IMG/VR virus record: IMGVR_UViG_3300030090_006009
Span: 1 to 27,714 of that record
Length of the DNA: 27,714 nucleotides
Origin: a virus
Direction: 5' to 3' (one strand)
Every line of letters begins with the position of its first letter. Within the stretch, counting starts at the first letter, position 1. The notes under the pieces were generated by a model, which made no database searches, was not told the DNA's origin, and worked only from the letters and a program-made list of their open reading frames with translations. The position numbers and the translations under genes are program-made. Of this stretch, positions 1 to 7,500 are shown piece after piece.

Positions 1-303
1 ATCGGTGGTCGCGCACAGATGGCGATTGAGGCATTCGCTGATGCGCTTGAGTCTATCTCGGCTACCATCGCAGAGAACGCAGGGCATGACCCGCTCGACA
101 CAGTGTTGGCTATGCGCCACGCTGTCCTCAACGGTAGCACATCTATGGGTCCTGATGTGAACGACGGCGGTATTACAGACATGGCAGAACATGGTGTAGT
201 CGAACCCACAGAACTTGTCCGTCAAGCCGTCCTAAGCGCAACCGAGGTGACCAACGCTATCCTACGCATTGACGACATTATCGGGCGAAGGCCGGTGGAA
301 TGA
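1..303 (+). CDS. Group II chaperonin (thermosome) subunit, C-terminal part
   Basis: This is the last 100 residues of a group II (archaeal thermosome / eukaryotic CCT type) chaperonin; the gene begins left of the window. The frame is open from base 1, beginning IGGRAQM. Family landmarks are clear: GGRxQMAIEAFADALE, the LAENAGxDPxD-type segment (here IAENAGHDPLD), GVVEPTELVRQAVLSATE and the terminal ILRIDDII. These belong to the end of the intermediate domain and the C-terminal equatorial domain, which helps form the ATP-binding and ring-contact surface. The family assembles ATP-driven double rings that fold cytosolic proteins. The gene stops soon after RIDDII and lacks the Gly/Met-rich tail many cellular copies carry. 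Its TGA overlaps the next ATG by one base, so it heads or joins a small rightward operon. In a virus it may fold large virion proteins such as the 6772-aa one; that role is inference. The family call is near certain. Confidence 0.93.
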   Translation: MGGRAQMAIEAFADALESISATIAENAGHDPLDTVLAMRHAVLNGSTSMGPDVNDGGITDMAEHGVVEPTELVRQAVLSATEVTNAILRIDDIIGRRPVE

Positions 304-428
304 TGAATGATATTACCTACATCATAGGTGCGGGTTGTATATCATTCCTTACGGTATTCAGCGTGGGATATTTGGCATGGATGACGTACAGTGTATACGC
401 CTTCTTTTCGCTTAAGAAGGATGAGTAA
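303..428 (+). CDS. Small single-span membrane protein (41 aa), unknown function
   Basis: A 41-residue frame begins with an ATG sharing its first base with the chaperonin stop (TGATG). A GGTGG ribosome-binding-like stretch at 294-298 sits four bases upstream. Residues about 5-36 are almost wholly hydrophobic or aromatic (Ile, Gly, Phe, Leu, Val, Tyr, Trp, no charged residue), and the protein ends SLKKDE. This fits one membrane span with a charged cytoplasmic tail. The stop codon overlaps the ATGAGTAAC region preceding the zinc-ribbon gene. I do not recognise a family. Holin-like or virion-membrane roles are possible but nothing supports either specifically. The tight coupling on both sides and the clean hydrophobic pattern argue that it is a real gene rather than a chance frame. 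Confidence 0.6.
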   Translation: MNDITYIIGAGCISFLTVFSVGYLAWMTYSVYAFFSLKKDE

Positions 429-429
429 C

Positions 430-612
430 ATGGGTCGATTGCTTGAGCGCTTGAAGGTCAAGTGTCGTCGTTGTGGACACAACCACATACCCCGTAGGCT
501 GTCAGCACGATTCCTTGATGGAGAGCGTGAGCGTATGCGCCTGTTGTTCTGCAAAGAGTGCGGCCACATTTGGCAAGACTCATCACTGAAGTCTGACAAA
601 GGTAGGGTTTGA
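430..612 (+). CDS. Small four-cysteine zinc-ribbon protein (60 aa)
   Basis: The protein has two CxxC knuckles, C12-RR-C15-GH and C41-KE-C44-GHIW, separated by a basic 25-residue linker. This spacing and the second knuckle CxxCGxxW resemble the C-terminal zinc ribbon of TFIIS, RPB9 and TFS-type transcription factors, which bind one zinc ion. Fold resemblance does not prove a transcription role: the acidic hairpin of TFIIS is not visible. I chose the ATG at 430 because AAGAAGG (414-420) lies nine bases upstream; an in-frame ATG at 421 would add MSN and overlap the previous stop. A longer start at 391 would run deep into the membrane-protein gene. The 3' end overlaps the convergent 389-aa gene by 30 bases. 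Possible roles are modifying host or viral transcription or binding nucleic acid. Confidence 0.75.
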   Translation: MGRLLERLKVKCRRCGHNHIPRRLSARFLDGERERMRLLFCKECGHIWQDSSLKSDKGRV

Positions 613-1752
613 TGCGTCGCTTACTGTACAAACAAATCGTGCATACCCACCATCAGCATCTGCCGTATCACCAATCGCTGATGTAGTTGAATTGGTCAAG
701 GCGAATGTTCCCGTGTTAGACCCATGAGTGTTCTTGATTTCGATGACGTAACCGGCGGGGAAACAACCGCTTGTAGTAACAGCGAATGAACCACCGGGAT
801 TCAAAACAAGGATGTTCGCATCAGCCGCTGTTAGGTCGATTGATGTGGCTGTACTCGTAAGCACACGGTCAAAGACTGACCTTGTGAATCGTGCGGCGTG
901 GGTAGCACTGTAGTAGAGAACGTCTTTGTCGTTGTCACCTGCTGTGGTGCTACTGATTTGGTCACCAAAGGATTGCCACATACCACCGAGAGTTGACGCT
1001 GCGAAGTCAGCCGCTTGAGCCGCACCCGTGTGTAGAGCATCAAGTTCAGCATGACTGTCAACCGCTGTTGTTGCACCGACCGCACCTGAAGTAACAGGTG
1101 TAAAGTAAATCGGTGATGGGCGGAGGAATACACGCTTGTCATTACTTTCTGATACACTGATGTTGTAGTCACCACCTGCTGCATACACAACACGCAAGAC
1201 AGCCAAGACAACGCTTTGCTTCACCGTCAGTGATGCATTGGGTGCATTGAGGAATGATACAGGTGCTGATGGGTATGTGTTACTCGCTGTAGTCACAGGT
1301 GTACCCATTTCCCAAAACACATTCTTTGATGCACCACTACCATCAGAGGCAACATACACAACGCAGAGAGCCTCTTGGCCGCTTGATAGAGTAGCAGGGC
1401 TACCTGTCTTACCGTCGCTGTTGGTAAGTGCCATGTCTACGTGGCTACCCGGACCATTGGCAAAGGTGTAGATAACACCGTCTATCACACAGTGTCCGCC
1501 GGTAATTCTCACAGTGTATGCATTTGTTTGTTGTTCTACAACACCCGGTAAATCTTCAGGTACGCTTCTGTTACTGTCACCTGATGCCGTATCTTGGAGC
1601 AACAGAATGCCGTTACCATGTACACCTTCGTAGAGATTGGTGATTGAGGGTGATAGGATGTGCGACCCATCAATGAGTTTGTCTGCCGCTGAAGCAGAGC
1701 CGGAAAGGGTCATGTTCGCGTTTGTATGTCCTGATAGGGGGTTACCTGCCAT
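583..1752 (-). CDS. Fibre-like or tail-tip structural protein (389 aa)
   Basis: This is the last gene of the leftward tail module. The protein is rich in Thr, Ser, Gly, Ala and Val, low in Lys and Cys, and has no enzymatic motif, as expected for a beta-rich virion appendage. The N-terminal part (MAGNPLSGHTNANMTLSG) looks like an attachment region. The C-terminal about 90 residues, beginning at SIDLTAADANILVLNPGG and passing through PAGYVIEIKNTHG, resemble the end modules of phage tail fibres, where a small beta sandwich often caps the trimer. The start is clear: GAGGTGG (1757-1763) precedes the ATG by four bases, and that ATG overlaps the stop of the 114-aa gene by one base (TAATG). The stop lies inside the convergent zinc-ribbon gene. 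Host recognition is a reasonable inference; the exact family is not recognised. Confidence 0.75.
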   Translation of the reverse strand: MAGNPLSGHTNANMTLSGSASAADKLIDGSHILSPSITNLYEGVHGNGILLLQDTASGDSNRSVPEDLPGVVEQQTNAYTVRITGGHCVIDGVIYTFANGPGSHVDMALTNSDGKTGSPATLSSGQEALCVVYVASDGSGASKNVFWEMGTPVTTASNTYPSAPVSFLNAPNASLTVKQSVVLAVLRVVYAAGGDYNISVSESNDKRVFLRPSPIYFTPVTSGAVGATTAVDSHAELDALHTGAAQAADFAASTLGGMWQSFGDQISSTTAGDNDKDVLYYSATHAARFTRSVFDRVLTSTATSIDLTAADANILVLNPGGSFAVTTSGCFPAGYVIEIKNTHGSNTGTFALTNSTTSAIGDTADADGGYARFVCTVSDASNPTFVRLQ

Positions 1753-2096
1753 TATGCCACCTCGATTGTAATTTGAACTACCAATTCATTGGTTGAAGTT
1801 TTTGTGATAGGGCGAGTTGTGAACCGACCGATAGGTGTAAAACTACTTGCCCCACGGAATTGGACATAGACTTCCTTGATAGTTTCATCGAATGAATCAG
1901 CGAATGGGAGAATGGCTTCGACCAATAATGTATCATCATCAATAATCGTGACTGTAGGCGTGAGCGTGATAGCAGGTCGCCCTGCCGCACCATCGGATGA
2001 TGTGGCAGTAGTACCATCAAAACCGAGAGTAACTTCGTTGATATTGTCTGCGATTGTCTTCGTGAGCAATCTACGTAGATGATTAGATACTGGCAT
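1752..2096 (-). CDS. Small tail/baseplate-associated protein (114 aa)
   Basis: The 114-residue protein begins MPVSNHLRRLLTKTIADNI and continues with alternating beta-type segments: VTIIDDDTLLVEAILPF, EVYVQFRG, IGRFTTRPITKTSTNELVVQI. A short helical N-terminus followed by a beta-rich body ending in an alternating hydrophobic strand is a common layout for small baseplate or fibre-connector proteins of tailed viruses, but I do not recognise the exact family. It lies between the hub-like and fibre-like genes, which suggests that it links the tail tip to the fibre. Its start is supported by GGAGGA at 2106-2111, nine bases before the ATG and inside the last codons of the 481-aa gene, so translation is probably coupled. 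It overlaps the following gene by one base. It is certainly a gene; the role is inferred from context. Confidence 0.72.
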   Translation of the reverse strand: MPVSNHLRRLLTKTIADNINEVTLGFDGTTATSSDGAAGRPAITLTPTVTIIDDDTLLVEAILPFADSFDETIKEVYVQFRGASSFTPIGRFTTRPITKTSTNELVVQITIEVA

Positions 2097-2097
2097 G

Positions 2098-3543
2098 TTA
2101 GAGTTCCTCCGGTATTATTTGTTTGTTGATATTGGTTACACCGCGTTTTACAGCGCCTAATCCTAAACCATTACCTCCAATCTTCCCCCTCGTCTTTGTA
2201 CCCTTTGTACCGCCCAAGAGCATACCACTTGTACCGACTTCTCTTACTTGAATGTTAAGTGTACAAAGAAGTTTGATTTGTCCGAAAAACGATAAATCAA
2301 TTGTTTGTTTTTGTACGATAGTGTCAGGCGCTGTTGTAGTATCTTCGATAACCATCCCCTCCATTACATCAGATATTACACCTTCAAGTCCTGTGTCGAT
2401 GTTCATTAACACAAGGTCACTGGTCGCTTCAGGTAAATTGTGTCGTACCTCCATCACAGTTTTTGTTACCCCGTCGTAATACAAGGTATCACCCGGCCTT
2501 ACATTTGTAAGTCTCGGGTGTCCGTTAGATGTTACACGACCCTTTTGTGTTGCATTTGCTAAGAGGATTTGTCGTCCTAATCTCTTCGCACCTTGTTTGG
2601 TGTTTACTGTGATGTCTTTGATTGCAGATGTTTGTTCTATCATCGTGCCTTCAGCACCCGCTTGTTTTTCTGCATCGTTGATAATTGCATGTGCTGTGTC
2701 GTTCAAAGCCCTCGATGCACCCTCAACAAGTATTCTGTTTGGCATGTCATCTATAGGGTCTTCTTGTACATCGCCCACGCGATAATTTTTATTCACAACT
2801 TTTTCTGAATCAGCAAATTTCATTGGTACATACATCAAGTTACCAAATTTATCAAACAACGTCATACGTTTGTCGTGTCTTGAAATAAATTTCAATGCTG
2901 TACCGAGATTGACATTTCTAAAGTCGCGTGCTACATACCGTGTGGAATGATGGCGGCGATTTTGTGATGCATTTGTAGCAGCAAGTGGCGGTCCAATGTT
3001 GATAGAAATGTCCTCACCATTTGTGGCCTTGCCCATTAACAACGCTAAGTCTGTAGTTCTTAAACCAACGTCGATAGGACTGGCAAAATGCACTTTATCA
3101 CCCGAAAAACCCACATCTGAAATTCGCCGATTCTTCATATTTTGAAGAAACAACGTTCTTCCTGTCGTGCTGGAAATGTTGCTGGAAGGTGCTAACCGTT
3201 GTGAAATCGCATCTGCGTTGAACAAAAGGTCAGGTTGATTTGAATCTGAAATTTTGTCATCGCTATAGAACGGGTTACCGGTATAATTGTGTCCGGGCGT
3301 TAAATTGTGGGTGACTTGTAAAGATGATTCCCCTTCGACAATTTTGTATTTACGTTCAGGTGTGACCTTGAATGTTGTCGCATTGTTCTTCTCTATAGTG
3401 ACTTTGTTCTTTCCATCCATAGTCACTTCCACGCGAGCATGATGGATAGCGTTGTCCACGAACACAGGCTTACGCACGTGGTCCATGACTTCATTGACAT
3501 TGGTGCTGAAACGACCTACGGTTGTGTCAGTAATCAATGTCAT
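2098..3543 (-). CDS. Baseplate hub / tail-tip protein candidate (481 aa)
   Basis: A 481-residue protein with several features of tail hub proteins. A central section reads FISRHDKRMTLFDKFGNLMY, like the RFDxxGxLxY stretch seen in hub domains. Residues about 360-405 contain LTNVRPGDTLYYDG and TVMEVRHNLPEATSDLVLMN, matching the 'xRPGDxVxxxG....VxxVxHxL' pattern of the hub beta domain in siphovirus and myovirus tail proteins. The C-terminus is Gly/Lys rich (about 445-465), perhaps flexible. No peptidase or lysozyme motif is visible. It starts with ATG after a short GTGATG ribosome-binding-like sequence, nine bases after the upstream stop, and its end overlaps the next ribosome binding site. Hub genes usually follow the distal tail protein directly; here a 20-kb gene and four tiny genes intervene. 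The hub call is inference from motif shape and neighbourhood. Confidence 0.6.
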   Translation of the reverse strand: MTLITDTTVGRFSTNVNEVMDHVRKPVFVDNAIHHARVEVTMDGKNKVTIEKNNATTFKVTPERKYKIVEGESSLQVTHNLTPGHNYTGNPFYSDDKISDSNQPDLLFNADAISQRLAPSSNISSTTGRTLFLQNMKNRRISDVGFSGDKVHFASPIDVGLRTTDLALLMGKATNGEDISINIGPPLAATNASQNRRHHSTRYVARDFRNVNLGTALKFISRHDKRMTLFDKFGNLMYVPMKFADSEKVVNKNYRVGDVQEDPIDDMPNRILVEGASRALNDTAHAIINDAEKQAGAEGTMIEQTSAIKDITVNTKQGAKRLGRQILLANATQKGRVTSNGHPRLTNVRPGDTLYYDGVTKTVMEVRHNLPEATSDLVLMNIDTGLEGVISDVMEGMVIEDTTTAPDTIVQKQTIDLSFFGQIKLLCTLNIQVREVGTSGMLLGGTKGTKTRGKIGGNGLGLGAVKRGVTNINKQIIPEEL

Positions 3544-3552
3544 AATGCATCA

Positions 3553-3891
3553 CTAACAATTCCATCTCTTGAGCGCCGCACCTTTCGGTGTCATCTTACC
3601 CTTCTTACTTGTCGGTCCTTTCACACCTGACATACGAGCGCAGAATGATTTGCGTCGCTTGGCCTTCTTGGAACCGGGCTTGAGTTTACTTGGCTTGGTC
3701 GTGACGGGTGGTTTCAGATTCGCGCCTGTCTTGCGCTTGGCGGCGGCTCGACCCTTTGCATTCAATCCACCCTTACGACTGTGTTTGTTTGGGTTGTAAC
3801 CGTGGAATGGCTTACTCTTCTTCTTCTTCGCCTTGAGAAATTCAAATGCCATCTCACCCGGAGTACAACAATCACAAAATTCATCACTCAT
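3553..3891 (-). CDS. Lysine-rich phage protein, DUF6321-like (112 aa)
   Basis: The body reads RKGGLNAKGRAAAKRKTGAN, followed by LKPPV, a Lys/Pro/Ser linker, then RRKSFCARMSGVKGP and finally TPKGAALKRWNC. The pairing of GGLxxKGR with a later RRKSFxxRM...GP is a pattern I associate with DUF6321 proteins of tailed phages; their function is not established. The first 20 residues contain three cysteines (C6, C8, C9) and an acidic patch, then KAKKKKSKP. The whole protein is strongly basic, consistent with nucleic-acid or virion-surface contact, but that is inference. I chose ATG at 3891, which overlaps the previous stop by one base (TGATG) with GGTGAT just upstream; a TTG one codon earlier is less likely. 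It is last in a four-gene mini-cluster of similar small proteins. Confidence 0.75.
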   Translation of the reverse strand: MSDEFCDCCTPGEMAFEFLKAKKKKSKPFHGYNPNKHSRKGGLNAKGRAAAKRKTGANLKPPVTTKPSKLKPGSKKAKRRKSFCARMSGVKGPTSKKGKMTPKGAALKRWNC

Positions 3892-4184
3892 CAAATCACC
3901 TTGACCATCTTTACTACTGTAGGTTTACCACCTACTCCTTGTTTCTTAGAACGCTTGCGTTTGGTTGCGGCACGCTTCTGTCCCTCTGTCATAGAGCCGC
4001 TTGTCTTTGGAGTCTTGCTACTGACCTTTACACTCGGTCTGCATTTAGGATAACCCTTGCTATCCTTCTTGGCTTTAGAACGACCACATGGTGGGTGTTT
4101 CCCATCTTTGTCCTTACGTGATACGTCCACCCATTTTTCCTTGAACCATCGGTTCAAATTTTTACGAACAAGAACTTCAGTCAT
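3891..4184 (-). CDS. Basic small phage protein, DUF5872-like (97 aa)
   Basis: The N-terminal segment LNRWFKEKWVDVSRKDKDGK is followed by PPCGRSKAKKDSKGYPKCRP and, after a Ser/Lys linker, MTEGQKRAATKRKRSKK. The Trp-Phe-Lys-x-x-Trp-Val-Asp motif, the CGR...YPKCRP pair (C33, C48) and the basic tail match what I remember as DUF5872, found in tailed phages and some large eukaryotic viruses, with no known function. I placed the start at the internal ATG (4184), which forms an ATGA overlap with the preceding stop and has GGGGAAGAA just upstream; a longer reading from 4241 would add 19 residues that run through the previous gene out of frame. The protein is very basic. It sits in the mini-cluster between giant protein and hub. 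The DUF number is from memory and should be confirmed. Confidence 0.72.
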   Translation of the reverse strand: MTEVLVRKNLNRWFKEKWVDVSRKDKDGKHPPCGRSKAKKDSKGYPKCRPSVKVSSKTPKTSGSMTEGQKRAATKRKRSKKQGVGGKPTVVKMVKVI

Positions 4185-4387
4185 TTCTTCCCCGCCCATG
4201 CATCGCACACGTGGTCGGCACGACAATTGAAGTCGTACCACTTACAATAACCTGTCATCGGGTCATCTGTTTTCGATGAATCCCATGCCTTGCAATTACC
4301 ACATTTCTTTGAATCAGTTGCTTTCCTGTAATTAGGAGCATCTTTCTTGGCTTTGATAACAGCCCATGCATCTTCAAAGGAAATCAT
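4181..4387 (-). CDS. Five-cysteine small protein, HiPIP-like or zinc-binding (68 aa)
   Basis: Five cysteines at residues 29, 32, 48, 55 and 61 form the pattern CGNC-x15-C-x6-C-x5-CDAW, with GYCKWYDF between. Phage proteins with CxxC ... GxC...F ... YxCDAW spacing are often described as resembling high-potential iron-sulfur proteins; zinc binding is equally compatible with the cysteines. The N-terminus (MISFEDAWAVIKAKK) is helical and repeats the DAW element also seen in the 55-aa neighbour. ATGA overlaps join it to both the upstream 55-aa gene and the downstream 97-aa gene, so the four genes are probably co-translated. A small metal-binding structural or assembly role is plausible but not demonstrated. 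The start is firm because it is coupled to the upstream stop and preceded by an AAGGGGAAGAAG stretch. Confidence 0.72.
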   Translation of the reverse strand: MISFEDAWAVIKAKKDAPNYRKATDSKKCGNCKAWDSSKTDDPMTGYCKWYDFNCRADHVCDAWAGKK

Positions 4388-4551
4388 TTCTTCTTCCCCT
4401 TCTTCTTACGGAATTTACCCTTGCAGTATTGTACAGCCCAACCGTTTGCGTAGGCTGATGGATAAACTTTGAACTTACGTTTTGCTGCCGCTTTTCCTTC
4501 AGGACAAAGTTTCTTCTCAAGGTAACCCCAAGCGTCGTCCATCGGCATCAT
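4384..4551 (-). CDS. Tiny lysine-rich protein with YPSAYANGWA motif (55 aa)
   Basis: A short frame that length cut-offs easily miss. It starts with ATG at 4551 in an ATGA overlap with the giant gene's stop, and GGTGATG lies four to five bases upstream. The protein begins MMPMDDAWGYLEKKLCPEGK, carries KFKVYPSAYANGWAVQYCKG and ends with a Lys/Gly run (KKKGKKK). The YPSAYANGWA block is a recurrent signature in small basic proteins of marine cyanophages and other tailed phages; to my knowledge its function is unknown. Two cysteines (C15, C43) and the DAW element echo the neighbouring 68-aa protein. It ends in an ATGA overlap with that gene. Perfect start-stop coupling on both sides plus a recognisable phage motif make this a confident gene; its role is unknown. 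Confidence 0.8.
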   Translation of the reverse strand: MMPMDDAWGYLEKKLCPEGKAAAKRKFKVYPSAYANGWAVQYCKGKFRKKKGKKK

Positions 4552-7500
4552 GCGGCATCACCACTATGGTCTGATGTATTGAAGGTCACATCTCCTTTAT
4601 GGCCTTTAGGATGGAGAGACTGACTAAACCTTGGCTGAACGTTGTAATCCATACGTGTTTCTACACCATCATCATCAACTACAGTTCTTCGGCGAGCGGC
4701 ATCTGAACGGTGATGTTGAAGTGTATTCTCGCTGATGACCAATCGACTGACTGTAGTTCCGATTGTTGTCTTATCAAAGTCAGCCATGCCCGAGCCGAGT
4801 AGTTTCGGTCCCTTACCAACAGGTACGCTGTCGCTGACACCCGGTACGATTCTGTACACAGGTGCGTAAGGTGGATTCGTATCAGGATTAGTACCACGCA
4901 TGTACACAGATGATGCACGTGCATTCGGCATCTCGTAAGCAAACACACCATACTTACCACCTGCCGTTGCACTGTAAGCGGTCGAACCGTATTGCGGTGA
5001 ACTACTGTGAAGTGAATTGTTTGGTCGGAAAATCTCAACGTGTTGCTTGTCAAGCATACGTACAGGTCGCACAAGGAATTTTACACTCTTGTCGCCGTAG
5101 TTTGTTTGGCTTAAGACAGCGGGGAATGCTGCTGTTTCGTATGGATTGCTTGTCTTGAATCCGGCTGTGCCACTGATGCCGTACTTTGTAGCGAGGTAGG
5201 CTTCCACTTGTTTGATTTCTTCTGTGCTTAGAGCGCGGTTGTATTGGATAATCTCGGACATATCACCATTCAACTGATACGAAGATGTGGCGTTTGTTCC
5301 CAACTGTGATGCATCTGCTGTTGATTTGTAGAATGTAGGTGTGGCTGTCCCGATTTGCGTTCCATTGACACGGAAGAGTTGGGCGGCTGAAGCACCTGCA
5401 CCGTCACCGCCGCTGATTTGCCCCACCAAAAGTGACGGAGCGCCACTCGTTGAAACTGATGAACTACTTGCGCTGATAGCCGACCAACTACTATTAGCAC
5501 CGACCCAAAATTCCCAATTGTTTGCACCACCGCTATTTCTCATATCAGCGTAGAAATTGAAACCTGAACGTGTCACAGGTGATGCGCTTCGACTGTCAAT
5601 AATTGCTTCAATAGCATCAGTGTCGGAACTCACGGCTGTAACAATAAAGATAGTAAATTGATTAGTATTTAAACCAGCATCAAAATCAAGTGCCAATTTA
5701 TCCGAACCATCAAAATTGATGACAGGCATATTGTTGAAATCAGCATCGCTTGCTACGTATGATGGTTGTAAACTACTCGATGATTGTGTGAAATTTCTTG
5801 AGTTACCCGATAGGTCATTCCATTGTGTAACAGCCGCACCATTTGCAAGTGTCAAATTATCAGCCTTCAACCAAAGAGCCATACCTGATGTTGGAATTGC
5901 TGTCCAACCTGTGTCATCAATATGTTTGAGATAGTTACGTGCCTCAAGAATATACGTTCCGCCCAAGACGGTGAATGGATTGGTGTGACTGAAACGCATG
6001 ACACCACCTTGTGGCTGACCTGCAAAGGTGAGGTCGGTTAAGTCGTAGTGAGCAAGTGTCTGTGAGCCTGATTGCAAACCACCTTCCAATACGATACGTT
6101 GTCCTACGTTGCGGTCGGTGTGGAGGCTGTGTGCTTCTGTGTTGATGACAACAAGGTTTGCTTCAGTGGCTTGGTCGTTTTCAGCATCTATACCGATACG
6201 TGGTGACGAACGGCTGATTGGGTCCTTGTGTGGTGATGCACCTGAAATGGTTTCTATTCGGTCACTGACTACTGCTTCAGGTTTCAACAACCCATCTTCG
6301 GCAATATCCAATTTGTTACTGATACCACGGGTAATTTCATCTGCTTGTAGAGTATCGTTTCGTGGTCTGATGTAACCGTCAGATACGGGCGGCTCGGCTG
6401 TGTTGTGAGATAACACCAAACCGGTGGAGCGAGTAGGTTCGTCAAGTGCAGTTAATACATCTTCGTTGAACATTGTCGGGTAACGTACACCACGCCCGTT
6501 ACCCATATCTCCAATACGCATCGAACGAGTTGGAGCAAACACATCAACCAACTTATCGGTGTTGTTGTTGTTGTCATCGTTCAAAGTGCCACCAAATCGC
6601 GGTAGTGTGTAGTCACTCGATACACTCACTGTAGTGCCGTTCCATGCAACAACATTCTTCATGTTGAAAATTGGTTTCTCATCATTCAGTATTCGCTCAA
6701 ATGGTGTGCGACCATTGGTGCGGTCATACTCGTATGCGTTTCCGCAATCCCATGCGGGTCTGATACCAAAACCACGAACAGGGTATCGTCTAACATCTTC
6801 ACCACGTGTATTGCCCCACCAATCTACAATGTAGTAACCTGCGATTTGGTCGATTGTAGAGAGGTTCTTTCCTTCGCCTTCACCCCACCAATCACGTGCA
6901 ACGTTGTTTGTATTTCGTAGTGTGCGAACAGGGCAACCGAACGGTCGTGTCATTCGACGCCCTTCACTGTATCTAACTTGCCACTCTGATTTATCACCAG
7001 CAAGCATACCACTGAAGTTGGTTTTTCGTTCCATTATACCAACGTAAGTGCTTGGGTAAGTTGCATTTGACAAACCCGAACCACCTGTGTAAGTCCAAGT
7101 TTGTGTTTCTTCTTGTACGAGCGGTCCGTGTTTGTAACCTCGTACAAATGTAGTGCCGCTGCTACCACCTGCGTTTGCTTCCACAAACCCTCGCGCACCG
7201 TACATGCTCCATTGTGGACGATTGTATGGTTGTCTCAAACCATATCTGTAACCGAATGGTCGTGGTCTTGTGCTTCCACCACCACCATGTGTAGATGAAT
7301 AATCTGCTTTGGTAATGCCACTTGATACAGCGTATGAACCATCATCGTCTTGGTCTGACCAAACAGGTGCATTGTAGTCATATTGTTCAGGATATGACCA
7401 TGCTGTAGATACATACGCATATCCATCCAAACGACTTACAAGAGGCCCACCGCGACTTCCGCAAGGCCAAAACTTGTTGAGCATAGTTTGAGTTTGCGCG

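Noticed and set aside
831-1211. A 126-aa minus-strand frame inside the 389-aa gene
   Set aside because: Same-strand alternative frame of a supported gene; the translation is Thr/Val/Gln/Leu-rich without structure and has no coupled start.
4185-4241. Longer start for the 97-aa gene (adding 19 residues)
   Set aside because: The extension is the out-of-frame reading of the preceding gene; the ATGA overlap at 4181-4184 is the normal arrangement in this operon.
4679-5074. A 131-aa reading frame on the minus strand inside the giant gene
   Set aside because: It lies wholly within the giant gene on the same strand in another frame, has no ribosome binding site, and its protein is Leu/Thr/His/Arg-rich without recognisable features.
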